From a virus, in the IMG/VR virus record IMGVR_UViG_3300035703_000138, positions 1 through 48,419 of that record: a DNA stretch of 48,419 bases. One strand, given 5' to 3'. The notes below the pieces were generated by a model. The model did not search any database. It was not told the DNA's origin and saw only the letters and a list, made by a program, of their open reading frames with translations. Shown piece by piece: positions 8,797 through 18,900 of this stretch; the stretch's first letter is position 1; each line of letters opens with the position of its first letter. Both the position numbers and the translations under genes were made by a program.

Positions 8797-9080
8797 CCCA
8801 CTTCCTCCGCTTCCCCAACGAAGCCACCGGCATGGCTGCCCTGGAGGCTGCTGGTCTGCTTACCGAGGACGGCCTCCCCATCACCGCCAGCCACACACAC
8901 GCCCTCGACTGCATTGGCACCATCACCCGTGGTGGCGAGTACGACCCCGAGACCGGTGAAGTGCTGGTCCCGCCCACAGTGCTGGATGGCTGGCACTGCA
9001 ACTACGTCGGTGAGCTGCCGGATGGGTGGGAGCAGTACGTGGTAAGCCCTGAGCAGCCGGTGAGGGTGTTTGCGTCATGA
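8793..9080 (+). CDS. Hypothetical protein in head/tail junction
   Basis: A 95-aa protein beginning MTHFLRFPNEATGMAALEAAGL and containing GWHCNYVGELPDGWEQYVVSPEQP. It overlaps both neighbours by 4 bp (ATGA at each end), so it is translationally coupled to the lectin-like protein and the tail terminator. The N-terminal pattern is similar to small proteins seen next to phage adhesins. No function can be assigned. Confidence 0.6.
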   Translation: MTHFLRFPNEATGMAALEAAGLLTEDGLPITASHTHALDCIGTITRGGEYDPETGEVLVPPTVLDGWHCNYVGELPDGWEQYVVSPEQPVRVFAS

Positions 9081-9502
9081 CCGCCAGCAAGCGAGAGCAG
9101 ATCCTGGCCGCCATCACTACCAGCCTGGCCGGCACCACTGGCGTCGGCAGCAGGATCTACCGCTCGCGGGTGGAGGCCTTTGCCCGCAACGAAGCTCCTG
9201 CCATCGTGGTGGAAGGTGGGAGAGAGACGGCAGCCGTCATCAGTAACTGCAAGCTCGACTGGAGCATGGATGTGCTGGTGGCGATCTACGCCAGGGGCAA
9301 TATCCCTGATCAGCTGGCGGATCCAGTTCGCGTCAGCGCTCACGCGAAGCTGATGGCAGATCGCACCATCGGCGGCCTGGCAATGGACATCGTGCCAACC
9401 AGCGTTGATCCGCAATTGGAAGCCGGCGATCAGCCAGCGCTGTGGATGGTCTGTACCTATCAGGTCCGCTATCGCACCGCTGCTACTGATCTGACGGCTT
9501 GA
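9077..9502 (+). CDS. Tail terminator/minor tail protein, gpU-like
   Basis: A 141-aa protein whose length and fold pattern fit lambda gpU: helix (KREQILAAITTSLAG), then RIYRSRVEAFARNEAPAIVV, then strands and a C-terminal TYQVRYRT strand. gpU caps the tail tube and joins head and tail. The location just before the tube gene supports this. It is followed by the third CATAGCCTGA junction repeat. Confidence 0.65.
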   Translation: MTASKREQILAAITTSLAGTTGVGSRIYRSRVEAFARNEAPAIVVEGGRETAAVISNCKLDWSMDVLVAIYARGNIPDQLADPVRVSAHAKLMADRTIGGLAMDIVPTSVDPQLEAGDQPALWMVCTYQVRYRTAATDLTA

Positions 9503-9504
9503 TT

Positions 9505-9514
9505 CATAGCCTGA
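9505..9514 (+). repeat. CATAGCCTGA junction repeat, copy 3
   Basis: Exact 10-mer 2 nt after the stop of the gpU-like gene and 18 nt before the next ATG (9533). The spacer holds a CTGCA/TGCAG inverted repeat (about 9520-9531). Same element as at 2620, 4251 and 22905. Confidence 0.55.
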
Positions 9515-9532
9515 ACCATCTGCACATGCAGC

Positions 9533-9688
9533 ATGGCGCGTACAGCTCCAGCACCGTTACCACCGCTGCCTACTGAAGGCGGCTCGTACCTGCTGGATGG
9601 CGGGCAGTGGGTATGTACACAGCAAACCCTGCCTGTGCAGCCTGAGCCGGCAGCGCCTGTTGAGCCCGCCCCTACTCCTGAGAACTGA
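9533..9688 (+). CDS. Small Pro-rich protein before the tail tube gene
   Basis: A 51-aa reading frame, MARTAPAPLPPLPTEGG ... QPEPAAPVEPAPTPEN, ending 2 nt before the tail tube start. It fills the gap between the gpU-like gene and the tube gene exactly and is preceded by a junction repeat, so I regard it as real. The Pro/Ala/Glu composition suggests an unstructured peptide. It has a GQWVCTQQ core. Function unknown. Confidence 0.6.
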   Translation: MARTAPAPLPPLPTEGGSYLLDGGQWVCTQQTLPVQPEPAAPVEPAPTPEN

Positions 9689-9690
9689 TC

Positions 9691-10623
9691 ATGGCCTTGA
9701 CCCGTAAGCGGCTGATTCTGGCTAAGGCTGAAGCCAGCTATGGCACAGATTCAACACCGACTGGAGCGGCAAATGCCATCTTGGTGCGCAACCTGGAGAT
9801 CACCCCGCTCCAGGCTGAAAGCGTAAGCCGTGATCTGATCCGCCCGTATATGGGCAACAGCGCAGAACTTCTTGCTCAGACCCGCGTTGAGGTCACCTTT
9901 GAAGTGGAGCTGGCAGGCTCTGGCGCTGCTGGCACAGCGCCGGCTTATGGCCCGGTGCTGAAAGCTTGCGGCCTTTCCGAGGTTGTGGTGGCATCCACCT
10001 CAGTTACCTACGCACCCGTGAGCAGCAGCTTCAGCAGCTGCACGCTGTACTTCCACAACGACGGCATCCGCCATAAAGTCACCGGTTGCCGTGGCACCTT
10101 CAGCCTGAATGCTGAAGTGGGCCAGATTCCAGTGATCGCGTTCACGATTACTGGAATCTATAACGCTCCTACAGATGAGACGCTGCCTACACCAACCTAC
10201 GCCAACCAGGCAGCGCCGCTGATCTTCAAAAACGGAAACACTACTAACTTCTCCATCTTCAGCTACAGCGGCTGCTTGCAGAGCCTCAGCCTGGATATTG
10301 GTAATGAGATTGTCTACCGCGAATTGGTTGGCTGTACTAAGGAGGTGCTAATCACCAACCGTGCCGCCAATGGCACGTGCGTGATTGAAGCGCCAAGCAT
10401 CGCCACTAAGGACTTCTTCACAATTGCCAATGGCAACACCCTTGGCTCTATCAGCTTCCAGCACGGTGCTACAGCTGGCAGCATTGTTACGTTTACTTCT
10501 GCACAGTCTGATATTGGCGGTCCTACATACGCTGATCAAGATGGCGTACAAATGTTGAACCTGCCCTATCGGGCAACACCAACCAGCTCTGGCAATGACG
10601 AGCTGACACTGGTTTACACCTGA
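9691..10623 (+). CDS. Major tail tube protein
   Basis: A 310-aa protein that would polymerise into the siphovirus tail tube. It begins MALTRKRLILAKAEASYGTD, the usual opening of tail tube proteins of this class, followed by ILVRNLEITPLQAESVSRDLIRPYMG and a beta-rich body. It precedes the two-frame chaperone genes and the tape measure, the standard order. Confidence 0.82.
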   Translation: MALTRKRLILAKAEASYGTDSTPTGAANAILVRNLEITPLQAESVSRDLIRPYMGNSAELLAQTRVEVTFEVELAGSGAAGTAPAYGPVLKACGLSEVVVASTSVTYAPVSSSFSSCTLYFHNDGIRHKVTGCRGTFSLNAEVGQIPVIAFTITGIYNAPTDETLPTPTYANQAAPLIFKNGNTTNFSIFSYSGCLQSLSLDIGNEIVYRELVGCTKEVLITNRAANGTCVIEAPSIATKDFFTIANGNTLGSISFQHGATAGSIVTFTSAQSDIGGPTYADQDGVQMLNLPYRATPTSSGNDELTLVYT

Positions 10624-10641
10624 TCTTGGAGCGCATCTAGC

Positions 10642-11001
10642 ATGTCATTTGTACTTAAGCAATCCGAAACTTACACCTGGCCGGTCGTCTTTGATGTACC
10701 GATTGATGGTGGTCGCCATGAGCGGCAAACCTTTGATGGTGAGTTCAAGCGTCTCCCGCAAAGTAAGATCGGCCCAATGGTAGCTGAGCTGCAGCGGCTG
10801 GAAGATCTTGGCGACCTAGAGCGCATCACTGAGATTGCTGGTGATGTTGTCGTCGGGTGGTCTGGCATCAACGATGACCAGGGCAATGAGATTCCTTTCA
10901 GCCAGAAAGCGCTGCAGCAGCTGCTTGAGGTGCCATTTCTTGCTGTTGCTGTGCTCAAGGCTTACATGGACAGCATCAAGGGAGCTAAGCGAAAAAACTG
11001 A
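10642..11001 (+). CDS. Tail assembly chaperone, short form (gpG-like)
   Basis: A 119-aa product ending at TGA 10999-11001. It lies between tail tube and tape measure, where lambda has G and T. The sequence (VLKQSETYTWPVVFDVPIDGG ... SQKALQQLLEVPFLAVAVLKAYMDSIKG) resembles chaperones that coat the tape measure protein during tail assembly. The slippery heptamer A AAA AAC abuts the stop codon, so a fraction of ribosomes should make the longer G-T form. Confidence 0.85.
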   Translation: MSFVLKQSETYTWPVVFDVPIDGGRHERQTFDGEFKRLPQSKIGPMVAELQRLEDLGDLERITEIAGDVVVGWSGINDDQGNEIPFSQKALQQLLEVPFLAVAVLKAYMDSIKGAKRKN

Positions 11002-11321
11002 TCGAGGCCGCCGAGTATTGGGCTGGCGGCGGCATTAAAGATGACTCGCAGGCCGATGCAGCGGCGCTTGGTGTGGCGTTGCCAGAGCAAGCGCCCAAAG
11101 ATGATTTTGAAGTGTGGGAGGAGAACTGGCCTGTGGTTGAAATGTTCCTGCGCTGTCAAACGCAGTGGCGCACCACGATGAAGGGCCTGCTAGGGCTTGA
11201 TTATGTTGCCGTTGCGTGGCTGCTTAGCCTATATCAGATCGAAAATCCCCGAGCGCTGCTGGAGGGCTTGCAGGTAATGGAAGAAGCGGTGCTAGTCAAG
11301 ATCAACGAGCGGAGCAGCTGA
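10642..11321 (+). CDS. Tail assembly chaperone, frameshift product (gpG-T-like)
   Basis: Read from 10642 to 10998, then -1 from 10998 to 11321, giving about 226 aa. The T part starts LIEAAEYWAGGGIKDDSQAD and includes DFEVWEENWPVVEMFLRCQTQW, a DUF1799-like pattern known from gpT-type domains. An internal ATG at 11073 exists but starts mid-domain, and the segment 11002-11072 is open in this frame, so frameshifting is the better model. The T domain in lambda contacts the tail tube protein. Confidence 0.85.
10992..10998 (+). other. Programmed -1 ribosomal frameshift site A_AAA_AAC
   Basis: In the gpG frame the bases split as A|AAA|AAC immediately before TGA, the canonical X_XXY_YYZ heptamer. A -1 shift joins the gpG frame to an open frame that runs to 11321 and has its own conserved-looking domain. 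This is the known G/G-T strategy of lambda and most siphoviruses. Confidence 0.9.
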
Positions 11322-11322
11322 C

Positions 11323-13593
11323 ATGGCAATGAACATGGATGCAATGCTCCGCATTAAGGCGGATGTTCAAGGCGAAAACAATATCCGCAGGCTGGGTAAT
11401 TCCATGCAGGGCCTGCAGGGCCAGGTCAAGAATGCCGCGCTGGGATTCAACAGCCTTAAGGGTGCCGTGGCTGGTTTTGGTGCTGCTATCGCTGGTAGCG
11501 CCATTGTTGGTGGGTTGAGCGCCGTCGTAAAGAAAGCGATAGACGCTGGTGATGAGCTGTTCAACATGCAAGCCAAAACAGGCATTGCTGCCAATGCGCT
11601 GATTGGCATCGGCAATGCTGCAAAGCTGGCTGATGTTGATATTGCCACTCTGGGCAAAGGCCTGACCAAGCTCAATGTAAATCTGCTTAAGGCCGCAGAA
11701 GGCAATGAGGATCTAGCGCGGAAGTTCCAAGCCTTAGGCGTGAGTGTAAAAGACTCCAATGGCCAGGTGGTGCCAGCTGATAAGGCGCTGAAGCAGATTG
11801 CTGATCGCTTTGCTGACATGCCTGACGGTGCGCAGAAAGCAGCAGCTGCTGTGGCCCTATTTGGCAAGTCAGGCGCAGATCTGATCCCGCTGCTGAATGA
11901 AGGTGCCGCCAGCATGGAGAAGTTCACCTACAAGGTGGGCGAGGACTTTGCAGCGCGGTCTGATCTGTTCAACGACACGATCACCGAGTTCGGCATCAAG
12001 ACGCAGGGCTTCGGGATGGAGCTGACCGATGCGCTGCTGCCGGCGCTGCAGTCGATCCTTGAGGTGTTTGGCGATCTGTTTGATACCAAGCAAGATTGGA
12101 CAGCATTGTTTGAGGTTATCAAGTTCGGCCTGCGTGCTGTCGCCACTGTCCTGTACGCAACAATCAAGCTTGTTGATCAGTTTGTGAAAACTATCGTCTA
12201 TACGTTCGACGCTATCGGCAAGGCACTAAAAGGTGACTTCTCAGCTGCTGGCGAGGCCTTGTCCAAGGGTTTTGGATCGGGCCTGGAGCAGGCCAAGCGT
12301 GATTTTGCTCAGATCCAAAAGCTTTGGACTGATGCGCCATCACCTGGCACTGGCCGCCGCACTGGTGGAAGGAGCATGGCGTTGGATACAACGGCAACTG
12401 ATGCACGCAATCAAGCCGCAGCAGCGCGTTCGTCAGCAGAAGCAAAGCGTGCTGCATCGGAACAAGAACGGCTGCTGGAGCGTCGGCAAGAACTGACCCG
12501 CCGTGCAGCAGATCTGCAGCAACAGCTGCGCAACAGCATCGAGGATGTGAACGCTGCCTACAAGGGCGTCGGCGCCACGCTGGTGGACCAGCTCTTCCTC
12601 CAGCAGATCGAAGCGATCACCGAAAGCAACCGCCAGGTGAACAAGCTGACGCGCGATGTGGCGGAGCTGGCGCTGGAAGTCAAAAAAGCCGGCGGCCAGC
12701 TGGACATCAAGATGTTCAAGGATTTGGTCAACGACCTGTCGGACGCCAACGCGCAACTGGCAAACAAGCAGTACCAGCAAGGTCTGAAGGATCTGCTGCC
12801 GAGCCTTGACGAGTACGACGCCAAGATCAAGGAGGTCCAGCAGGGCAAAACCGAGCTGAGCGAGGTTGAGAAGCTCAACGCGCAGATCAACCTGCTGCAG
12901 CTCGACATCCTTGCCAAGACCAACCCGGAGCTGGCCAAGTACGTTGACCTCCTCCGCAATCGCGCCCAGGCGCTCGATGATGCGACGGCCAAGCAGAAGA
13001 AGGACAGCGAGTCGATTGGCACCGGCATCCGCGACCGGCTGCAGGAGTATTACAACAGCGTCAAGGACCTTGGCACTGCTATTGGCGATGCGGTTGTGAG
13101 CGGTCTGAAGGGGCTGGAGGATCAGCTGACTGCGTTTGTCACCACCGGCAAGGCCAACTTCAAGGAGTTGGCGGCCAGCATCCTTTCCGACCTGGCACGC
13201 ATTGCGCTGCGGGCGGCCATCATCCAGCCCATCGTCAAGGCGCTGGGTGGCCTGTTCCCCAGCTTCAAATTTGCCAACGGCGGCATCATGACCGACGACG
13301 GGCCGATGCCGCTGAAGAAGTACGCCACCGGCGGCATCGCCAACAGCCCGCAGCTGGCCATGTTTGGCGAAGGCTCAATGCCTGAGGCGTATGTGCCACT
13401 ACCCGATGGTCGGCGGATTCCGGTGGCAATGCAGGGCGGCAGCGGTACCACCAACGTGACCGTGAACGTTGATGCAAGTGGCACAACGGCCAGCGGCAAT
13501 GCTGGCGTTGCAAATGCCTTAGGTCGTGATCTTGCGGCTGTAGTAGACAGCCGTCTTGTCTACCACAAGCGCCCTGGAGGACTGTTGGCGTAA
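11323..13593 (+). CDS. Tape measure protein
   Basis: A 756-aa protein that sets tail length and is ejected with the DNA. Features: an early hydrophobic stretch (AVAGFGAAIAGSAIVGGLSA, about residues 48-67), a second hydrophobic segment (about residues 265-300), long coiled coils rich in Gln, Arg and Lys (about 360-560), and a Gly-rich C-terminal region with FANGGIM ... ATGGIAN ... FGEGSMPEAYVPL, typical of lambda-H-like tape measures. Its stop overlaps the next start. No lysozyme-like or peptidase motif was noticed. Confidence 0.92.
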   Translation: MAMNMDAMLRIKADVQGENNIRRLGNSMQGLQGQVKNAALGFNSLKGAVAGFGAAIAGSAIVGGLSAVVKKAIDAGDELFNMQAKTGIAANALIGIGNAAKLADVDIATLGKGLTKLNVNLLKAAEGNEDLARKFQALGVSVKDSNGQVVPADKALKQIADRFADMPDGAQKAAAAVALFGKSGADLIPLLNEGAASMEKFTYKVGEDFAARSDLFNDTITEFGIKTQGFGMELTDALLPALQSILEVFGDLFDTKQDWTALFEVIKFGLRAVATVLYATIKLVDQFVKTIVYTFDAIGKALKGDFSAAGEALSKGFGSGLEQAKRDFAQIQKLWTDAPSPGTGRRTGGRSMALDTTATDARNQAAAARSSAEAKRAASEQERLLERRQELTRRAADLQQQLRNSIEDVNAAYKGVGATLVDQLFLQQIEAITESNRQVNKLTRDVAELALEVKKAGGQLDIKMFKDLVNDLSDANAQLANKQYQQGLKDLLPSLDEYDAKIKEVQQGKTELSEVEKLNAQINLLQLDILAKTNPELAKYVDLLRNRAQALDDATAKQKKDSESIGTGIRDRLQEYYNSVKDLGTAIGDAVVSGLKGLEDQLTAFVTTGKANFKELAASILSDLARIALRAAIIQPIVKALGGLFPSFKFANGGIMTDDGPMPLKKYATGGIANSPQLAMFGEGSMPEAYVPLPDGRRIPVAMQGGSGTTNVTVNVDASGTTASGNAGVANALGRDLAAVVDSRLVYHKRPGGLLA

Positions 13594-13928
13594 TGGCTAC
13601 CTTTACCTGGATTGCAAGCTTTGAAGCCACTGAATCAAGCCAGCCGCGCGTCAGCAGGTTTCAGGCTGGTGATGGGTACGAGCAACGCATCCGTTTTGGG
13701 CTGAATACCGACCCTAAGGAATGGGATCTAACGTTCTCAGAGCGCACCGATACCGAGCGCGATCAGATTGCCGCGTTCTTAGAAGCCCGTGCTGGTGTGG
13801 AGTCGTTTGATTGGACGCCACCTATGGGTACAGCTGGAAAGTATGTGTGTGACGGTTGGCAAATCACACTGAGATCTTGCAACTTTAATACGATCCGCGC
13901 TAAGTTCCGTGAGGTATTTGAGCCATGA
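13593..13928 (+). CDS. Minor tail protein M (lambda gpM-like)
   Basis: A 111-aa protein equal in size to lambda gpM (109 aa) and first of the M-L-K-I-J tail tip cluster. It has the family signature with a GDGYEQRIRFGLN motif and an SFDWTPPMG strand before FREVFEP at the end. It forms part of the distal tail ring. It overlaps the next gene by 4 bp. Confidence 0.88.
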   Translation: MATFTWIASFEATESSQPRVSRFQAGDGYEQRIRFGLNTDPKEWDLTFSERTDTERDQIAAFLEARAGVESFDWTPPMGTAGKYVCDGWQITLRSCNFNTIRAKFREVFEP

Positions 13929-14647
13929 CAGTTCCTGTTTCAGATCTCCAGGCAATTGCTCCTAGCGCAGTTATTGAGCTGTTTGAGCTGCAGCTGAATG
14001 TGGCGCAGCATGGTGTGGCGGATACCTATCGTTTCCACGCTGGTACAAGTCTGAACGCTAACGGTGAACTGGTCTGGGCTGGTCAGAATTATTTGCGTTT
14101 TCCAATTGAAGCAGAAGGTTTTGCGTACGAAGGTAAGGGCCAACTACCACGGCCCAAGATCCGTTGCAGTAACATCCTCGGCACTATCACTTCGATTCTG
14201 CTCAGTCTGCCCAAGGGACTAGAGGGCGCAAAGGTAACGCGCATTCGCACCCTAGTCCGGTACATCGACGCTGTGAATTTCCCTGGTGCTGTAAATCCCT
14301 ATGGCGCACCGGATTCAACGGCTGAATTTCCACGGGAGATTTACTACATAGATCGCAAAGTTACCGAAACCCGCGACGTGGTGGAATTTGAGCTGGCCAG
14401 CGCATTTGACTTGGTAGGCGTTAGGGCTCCAAAGCGTCAGTGCATTAGCAATATCTGTCAATGGGTGTATCGCTCTGCCGAGTGTGGGTACACCGGACCC
14501 AACTATTACAACGAAAGTGATCAGAGTGTTGCCACTGCAGGACAGGATGTGTGCGGCAAGAGGCTAAGTAGTTGCACCATTCGATTTGGTAGCACCTCAC
14601 CGTTGCCGTTTGGCAGCTTTCCTGGTGTTGGAAGCTACTTCTCATGA
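13925..14647 (+). CDS. Minor tail protein L (lambda gpL-like)
   Basis: A 240-aa protein in the tail-tip cluster between M and K. It has the L-type N-terminus ([19 protein letters not shown]), a hub-domain-like middle, and C-terminal cysteines ([19 protein letters not shown], then [10 protein letters not shown]) matching the Cys-rich domain that binds an iron-sulfur cluster in lambda gpL. Cluster binding here is inferred from those cysteines. Confidence 0.88.
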   Translation: MTVPVSDLQAIAPSAVIELFELQLNVAQHGVADTYRFHAGTSLNANGELVWAGQNYLRFPIEAEGFAYEGKGQLPRPKIRCSNILGTITSILLSLPKGLEGAKVTRIRTLVRYIDAVNFPGAVNPYGAPDSTAEFPREIYYIDRKVTETRDVVEFELASAFDLVGVRAPKRQCISNICQWVYRSAECGYTGPNYYNESDQSVATAGQDVCGKRLSSCTIRFGSTSPLPFGSFPGVGSYFS

Positions 14648-15366
14648 CTTGGCGCACTGAAGCACTGGCCCATGCCCAACAGGAATATCCACGTGAATCC
14701 TGTGGCTTGGTGGTGATCGTCAAAGGACGTGAACGCTACTGGCCTTGCCGCAACCTGTCAGCCGGCACCGAGCAGTTCATCCTTGATCCGCAGGATTATG
14801 CCGCTGCCGAAGATGCTGGCGAAATATTGGCCGTTTTTCACAGTCATCCAATAACACCGCCAATTCCAAGCCAGGCTGATTTATTGGCAATTGAGCGCAC
14901 CGGACTGCCCTGGTGGATCGTCAACCCAAAGACCGAGGTGTGGAGCGAAGAGCTCCGCCCCAGCGGCTACCAGGCGCCGCTGATTGGCCGTGAATGGGTC
15001 TGGGGACTCAGTGATTGCTGGACGCTGGCGCGGGATTGGTACGCCGAGCACGGCCTAGACCTCCCAGATTGGAACCGTCCACTTACCCCCGAAGCATTCG
15101 AGGCAGATCCTCTGTTTGATCGCTACTGGAAGGATGCGGGCTTTTACGAGCTGGATGAAGAGCAAGAGCTGCAATACGGTGATGCGCTGCTGATGAGCAT
15201 CAATAGTCCCGGCCTTAACCACGTTGGCGTTTACATTGGTGATCAGCTGGCGTTGCATCACATACGAGGCCGGCTAAGCAGTCGTGATTTGCTAGGTGGC
15301 TGGCTGCTCAAGTGCGTTGGTCGTCGGCTTCGTCATTACGATGCAGATAGGATGGTGCTGTCGTGA
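14644..15366 (+). CDS. Tail tip assembly protein K: JAB peptidase plus NlpC/P60 domain
   Basis: A 240-aa two-domain protein. Residues 1-110 form a JAB/MPN metallopeptidase-like domain with [16 protein letters not shown] (HxH and downstream D). Residues about 120-235 form an NlpC/P60 domain with the Cys in [12 protein letters not shown] and the His in [10 protein letters not shown]. Lambda gpK has the same composition and is needed for tail tip assembly. Both overlaps are 4 bp. Confidence 0.88.
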   Translation: MTWRTEALAHAQQEYPRESCGLVVIVKGRERYWPCRNLSAGTEQFILDPQDYAAAEDAGEILAVFHSHPITPPIPSQADLLAIERTGLPWWIVNPKTEVWSEELRPSGYQAPLIGREWVWGLSDCWTLARDWYAEHGLDLPDWNRPLTPEAFEADPLFDRYWKDAGFYELDEEQELQYGDALLMSINSPGLNHVGVYIGDQLALHHIRGRLSSRDLLGGWLLKCVGRRLRHYDADRMVLS

Positions 15367-15968
15367 TGTTGCGCACAATTCGTGTTTATGGACGCTTGGC
15401 TAAGTTCCTGAAGCGCCGCAAATTTGAAGCTGAAATAAGCAGCGCTGCCGAGGCTGTGCGCTTCCTAGTGACCAACTTCCCTCAGCTGGAAAAGCACATG
15501 GCTGACCAGCACTATCGCGTAAGCGTAGGAGGCTACGACCTAAGTTTCGACGAGATCCACAATCCATCGGGTTTGCAAGAAATTAAGATCGTGCCAGTGG
15601 TAGCTGGTGGCTCCGGCGCAACAGGACGCATTCTTGCTGGTGTTGGTCTAATTGCATTGTCATTTCTTACGGCAGGAGCAACTGTCGGATTGTTGGGGCT
15701 GGCAGCTCCTGTGGCAATTAGTCCAATTATTGCAGGAATTGGCGTTTCGCTTGCGCTAGGTGGTGTTGCACAGCTTCTAACACCTGTCCCAACACTTAGC
15801 ACTCCATCAACAATAGATACAGTCAAGGATCCTCGTAAGTCTTACAGCTTTAGCGGTATTCAGAATACGTCACGGCAAGGTGTACCTGTGCCGATTGTTT
15901 ATGGCGAAACCCTGGTGGGCTCGGTAGTGATCTCTGCTGGTATTGATACTGAGCAGGTGACGGCATGA
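15366..15968 (+). CDS. Tail assembly protein I (lambda gpI-like)
   Basis: About 200 aa. The start could be GTG 15363 or ATG 15366; I use the ATG. The N-terminal half is ubiquitin-like (RTIRVYGRLAKFLKRRKFEAEI ... IKIVPV). A glycine-rich hydrophobic segment follows (residues about 80-140), then the family's DPRKSYSFSGIQNTSRQG. It is placed between K and J as in lambda. The hydrophobic segment suggests interaction with the tip protein or membrane. Confidence 0.85.
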   Translation: MLRTIRVYGRLAKFLKRRKFEAEISSAAEAVRFLVTNFPQLEKHMADQHYRVSVGGYDLSFDEIHNPSGLQEIKIVPVVAGGSGATGRILAGVGLIALSFLTAGATVGLLGLAAPVAISPIIAGIGVSLALGGVAQLLTPVPTLSTPSTIDTVKDPRKSYSFSGIQNTSRQGVPVPIVYGETLVGSVVISAGIDTEQVTA

Positions 15969-18900
15969 AAATGATTAGTGGCTCTGGTGGCGGTGGCTTT
16001 TACGACGGAAAAGTTGGCAGTAGTGGCAGCGGTCCACAGACTTATACGCCAACTGAAGCTGCGGATACGCTTAATTCCACGCAATACGCAAACATCATTG
16101 ACCTGATTTCAGAAGGCGAAATCCAAGGGCTAAAAAATGGTCATAAGTCAATCTTCATTAACAACACGCCACTACAGAATCAGGATGATTCATACAACTT
16201 TAATAACGTAACAGTTTGGACGCGAACCGGCACCCAGCTGCAAGACTACATACCCTCAACCGATACTGTTGAAAATGAGGTAGCTGTTGGCGTAACAGTT
16301 TTACAAGCAGTCCCTGTTGTTCGTACTATTTCAGATGCAAGTGTAAACGCCATTCGCGTTACCATTAGCATTCCTGCTTTGCAGCGCATCACAGATCAGG
16401 GCGATATTGTTGGCAGTGTTTTCAGGTTTCAGATTCAGCTGCAATGGGCCGGCGGTGGATATGTAACTTTTGTAGATGACTTGATTCGTGGTCGCACAGC
16501 CAATCTTTACCAGCGTGATTACCTAATCAATTTCCTGCAAGCACCGCCAGTCAATATCAAAGTCGTTCGCATCACTGACGATAATTCAGAACAGGATGCA
16601 CAGGGAGGTGAATCGGCAAAGATTACAAATGCGTTCAGCTGGGCCAGCTACACCGAAATCACCTACGCCAAGCTGCGCTATCCCAATAGTGCATTGGTTG
16701 GTATTCGCATTGATGCCGAACAGTTTAACTCTATTCCTTCTCGCTCATATTTAGTACGCGGCATTAAGGTTCGGATTCCTAGTAATGCCACAGTAGACAG
16801 CACTACAGGCAGGTTAATCTATGCCGGTATTTGGGGCGGCACTTTTGGTGCTGCGCAATGGTGTAGTGATCCGGCTTGGATCTTATGGGACCTGCTTACA
16901 TCAACTCGCTATGGCTTTGGTCAACACATCCAGGCATCGCAGCTGGACAAGTGGGCCTTTTATGCTGCAAGCCAGTATTGCGCCGAACTGGTGCCTGATG
17001 GTTTTGGCGGTCAAGAGCCACGCTTTTCATGCAACGTAAATATCCAAACCCAGGAAGATGCCTACAAGCTGATCAATGATATGTGTTCGGTGTTTCGAGC
17101 GATGCCGTACTGGAGTGCCGGTGCGCTCACGATCAGTCAAGACCGGCCGGCCGATTCCGCCTATCTATTCACGCTAGCTAACGTAGCTGAAGGCGGTTTT
17201 ACCTATTCAAGCAGCAGTTTGAAAACACGTCCAAACGTAGCTGTTGTAAGCTACCTTGACTTAGAACTGCGCGATGTTGCATATGAAGTCGTTGAAGATC
17301 AATCGTCTATATCCAAATACGGTGCCATTACTACTGAGATCAGCGCCTTCGCCTGTACCAGCCGGGGGCAGGCAGGAAGAATTGGTGAATGGTTGCTTTA
17401 CTCCGAGCAATACGAGAACGAAGTCGTCACCTTTACCACCAGTATCGACGCGGGAGTGGTGGTGCGGCCTGGCCAGATCATCGAGGTCAGCGACCCCATG
17501 CGAGCTGGCGCCCGTCGCGGTGGTCGCATTGCGGCCGCAACGACCACTGCCGTCACTGTCGACAATGCAGCGGGCTTGACATCAGCTGGCGCCACTCTGT
17601 CGGTCATCCTGCCGGATGGCACGGTGGCCTCTCGCGGCGTCGCAAGCATCGTCGGCAAAGTCATCAACCTGACCTCTGCCCTGCCCACGGCACCGAACGC
17701 CAACAGCGTCTGGATCCTCGAAACGGCCTCAATCCAGACTTCAACTTGGCGAGTGATCAGCGTTGTCGAACAGGATCAGGCGCAATACCAAATCACTGCA
17801 TTGTCCTACAACGCTAGCAAGTACAGCTACATCGAACGAGGTAGACCTCTTGAGGTTCGTGATACTAGCGACCTTAACGAGATACCTGACGCACCAGCCA
17901 GCATTTCCTTTGAAGAAGCGTTATACAGCTATCAGAATCAGATCCGGGCTAAGGTCATTGTCTCTTGGCCTGCAGTGCTGGGCGTGTCTCAGTACCGTGT
18001 GAAGTGGCGCAAGGACAGCGCCAACTGGAGCGTTGTTGATGTACTGAGCAACGACTACGAGATTCTTGACATTACACCTGGGCTGTTTGATGTACAGGTG
18101 TTCTCAATGAATGCTGCGCTGAAGCTGTCCACCACAGCAACCACTGGCAGCATTACAGCTTTAGGCAAGACGGCACCACCCAGCAACTTGCTGACATTCA
18201 GTGCTGTGCTTGATCCTGACGTTGGCATCACACTGAACTGGAATCCTATAACCGACCTTGACTTGCAAGGCTATGAGATCTGGCAAGGCCCGTCCTGGGG
18301 CGCTGGTACAAAACTAGGCCTTTTCAGTGCAACCAGCAAGAAGCTTGGCTTATTGCCAATGGGTACTACAACATGGTGGATTAAAGCACTGGATACTTCC
18401 GGTATTTACTCAGCTGCTGCCATCAGTGCATCTATATCGCTAACTGCAGCTGCCGCTCCTACAGTCACAGGCAACTTTACGTTTGAACTATACAACATCC
18501 AATGGACAAACATAAATGGCAGCTTAAAAACAGCATACTACGAAATCCGATATGGCGATGCGTCAAGCACTTGGAATACGGCAACAGCGCTTACTACAGT
18601 TAAGGGCACCACGTTTGCTGTCAAGACTGACTGGATTGGAACTCGCCGGTTTCATGTTGCGGCGGTTGACCTAATCGGCACTGTAGGCGGATCCGCCTAT
18701 GTAGCAGCTGTAGTTACAGTTGCGCCAGCGCCTGTTATATCTGCTACATTCTCCAGCAAGACTGCAATCCTAAATTGGAGCGCTGTTGAAGGTACTGTGC
18801 CTACGATTGAATACGAAATACGCAGAGGCGCAACTTACGCAACATCAACATTTCTAGGCACTATTCAAGCCACCACGTATAAAGCTGAAATTGATTGGGT

